48,952 nucleotides of DNA, taken from the IMG/VR virus record IMGVR_UViG_3300025151_000058, positions 1-48,952 of that record, one strand, 5' to 3'. Numbering within the stretch: the stretch's first letter is position 1; the number at the start of each line of letters is the position of its first letter. The notes beneath the pieces are model-generated. The model was not told the DNA's origin, made no database searches, and saw only the letters and a program-made list of their open reading frames with translations. Of this stretch, positions 48,868 through 48,952 are shown in pieces. Made by a program: the position numbers and the translations under genes. Source of the stretch: a virus.

Positions 48868-48952
48868 TCAGGACACCGACACGGTAGCGGACGCTTCAAC
48901 CGTGATATCGTCGATTTCTACCTCAACCGATAGCATGTCGGCGACGGCCCTC
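48868..48952 (-). CDS. Partial gene at right edge
   Basis: The open frame enters from the right edge and ends VEVEIDDITVEASATVSVS with TGA at 48868-48870, two bases before the next ATG. It may start at an internal ATG (MLSVEVEIDD, 19 residues) or continue outside. Unknown. Confidence 0.45.
   Translation of the reverse strand, partial: RAVADMLSVEVEIDDITVEASATVSVS

Overview
The window is almost certainly a near-complete tailed-phage genome, probably a podovirus-like marine phage infecting an alphaproteobacterium. The phage assignment is firm: it encodes large terminase, portal, scaffold-like protein, major capsid protein, head-tail connectors, tail fibres, a 3TM holin, two peptidoglycan hydrolases and a compact replication set. 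No integrase, repressor, ribosomal or tRNA gene was recognised. Podovirus-like morphology is inferred from an adaptor and stabilisation-protein set with no tape measure, tube or sheath. The host is inferred from a gene-transfer-agent-type holin, a TctC-type solute-binding protein and the marine-type small basic proteins. Neither inference was tested by a search.

Layout: every gene except one (a SNF2-type helicase at 9708-11156) lies on the minus strand, so the biology reads from right to left. (i) 48.0-46.0 kb: a terL promoter, a perfect parS-like 16-mer in the terL leader, then the large terminase and a short structural-type protein. (ii) 46-43.6 kb: two exported Cys-containing proteins, one with a long Glu-Pro tract, and a membrane-anchored coiled-coil protein. 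(iii) 43.5-36.1 kb: portal, small proteins, an EF-hand membrane protein, a PD-(D/E)XK nuclease, a holin, a GroES-like co-chaperonin, scaffold-like protein, and capsid proteins ending at an intrinsic terminator. (iv) 36.0-30.3 kb: structural proteins, a cluster of small very basic proteins, and connectors. (v) 30.3-23.2 kb: tail fibre and adhesin genes, interrupted by a PP-loop ATPase, a TctC-like periplasmic protein and a small secreted protein, then the gp10-like stabilisation protein. (vi) 23.2-11.1 kb: four large internal or ejection-type proteins (634, 333, 1008 and 1472 aa), an HlyC-type lysine acyltransferase coupled by a TGATG overlap to the 1472-aa gene, an Ala/Gly-rich protein, and an M15 peptidase. 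(vii) 9.7-3.0 kb: replication operon of coiled-coil protein, SSB-like protein, AEP-type primase, UvrD-like helicase, small basic protein and family A DNA polymerase, ending in a strong terminator. (viii) 2.9 kb to the left edge: two short operons with a ribbon-helix-helix protein, SleB hydrolase, zinc ribbon, 2OG-Fe(II) oxygenase and a DnaJ-type zinc protein. (ix) 48.1-48.95 kb: a strikingly GC-rich end with a non-coding stretch, a terminator and three small genes. This is either a different genomic compartment or a chimeric join.

How it fits together: the replication operon supplies polymerase, primase, helicases and SSB. Both the SSB-like protein and the primase end in the same DDIPF tip. 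The late operon builds the capsid with its own co-chaperonin, and the ejection proteins sit beside an enzyme family otherwise known for fatty-acylating RTX toxins. The most unusual points are (1) the orphan parS between the terL promoter and the terL start, (2) the HlyC-like acyltransferase in the ejection module, (3) the TctC and PP-loop genes inside the tail module, and (4) the cluster of small Lys/Arg-rich, Cys-containing proteins.
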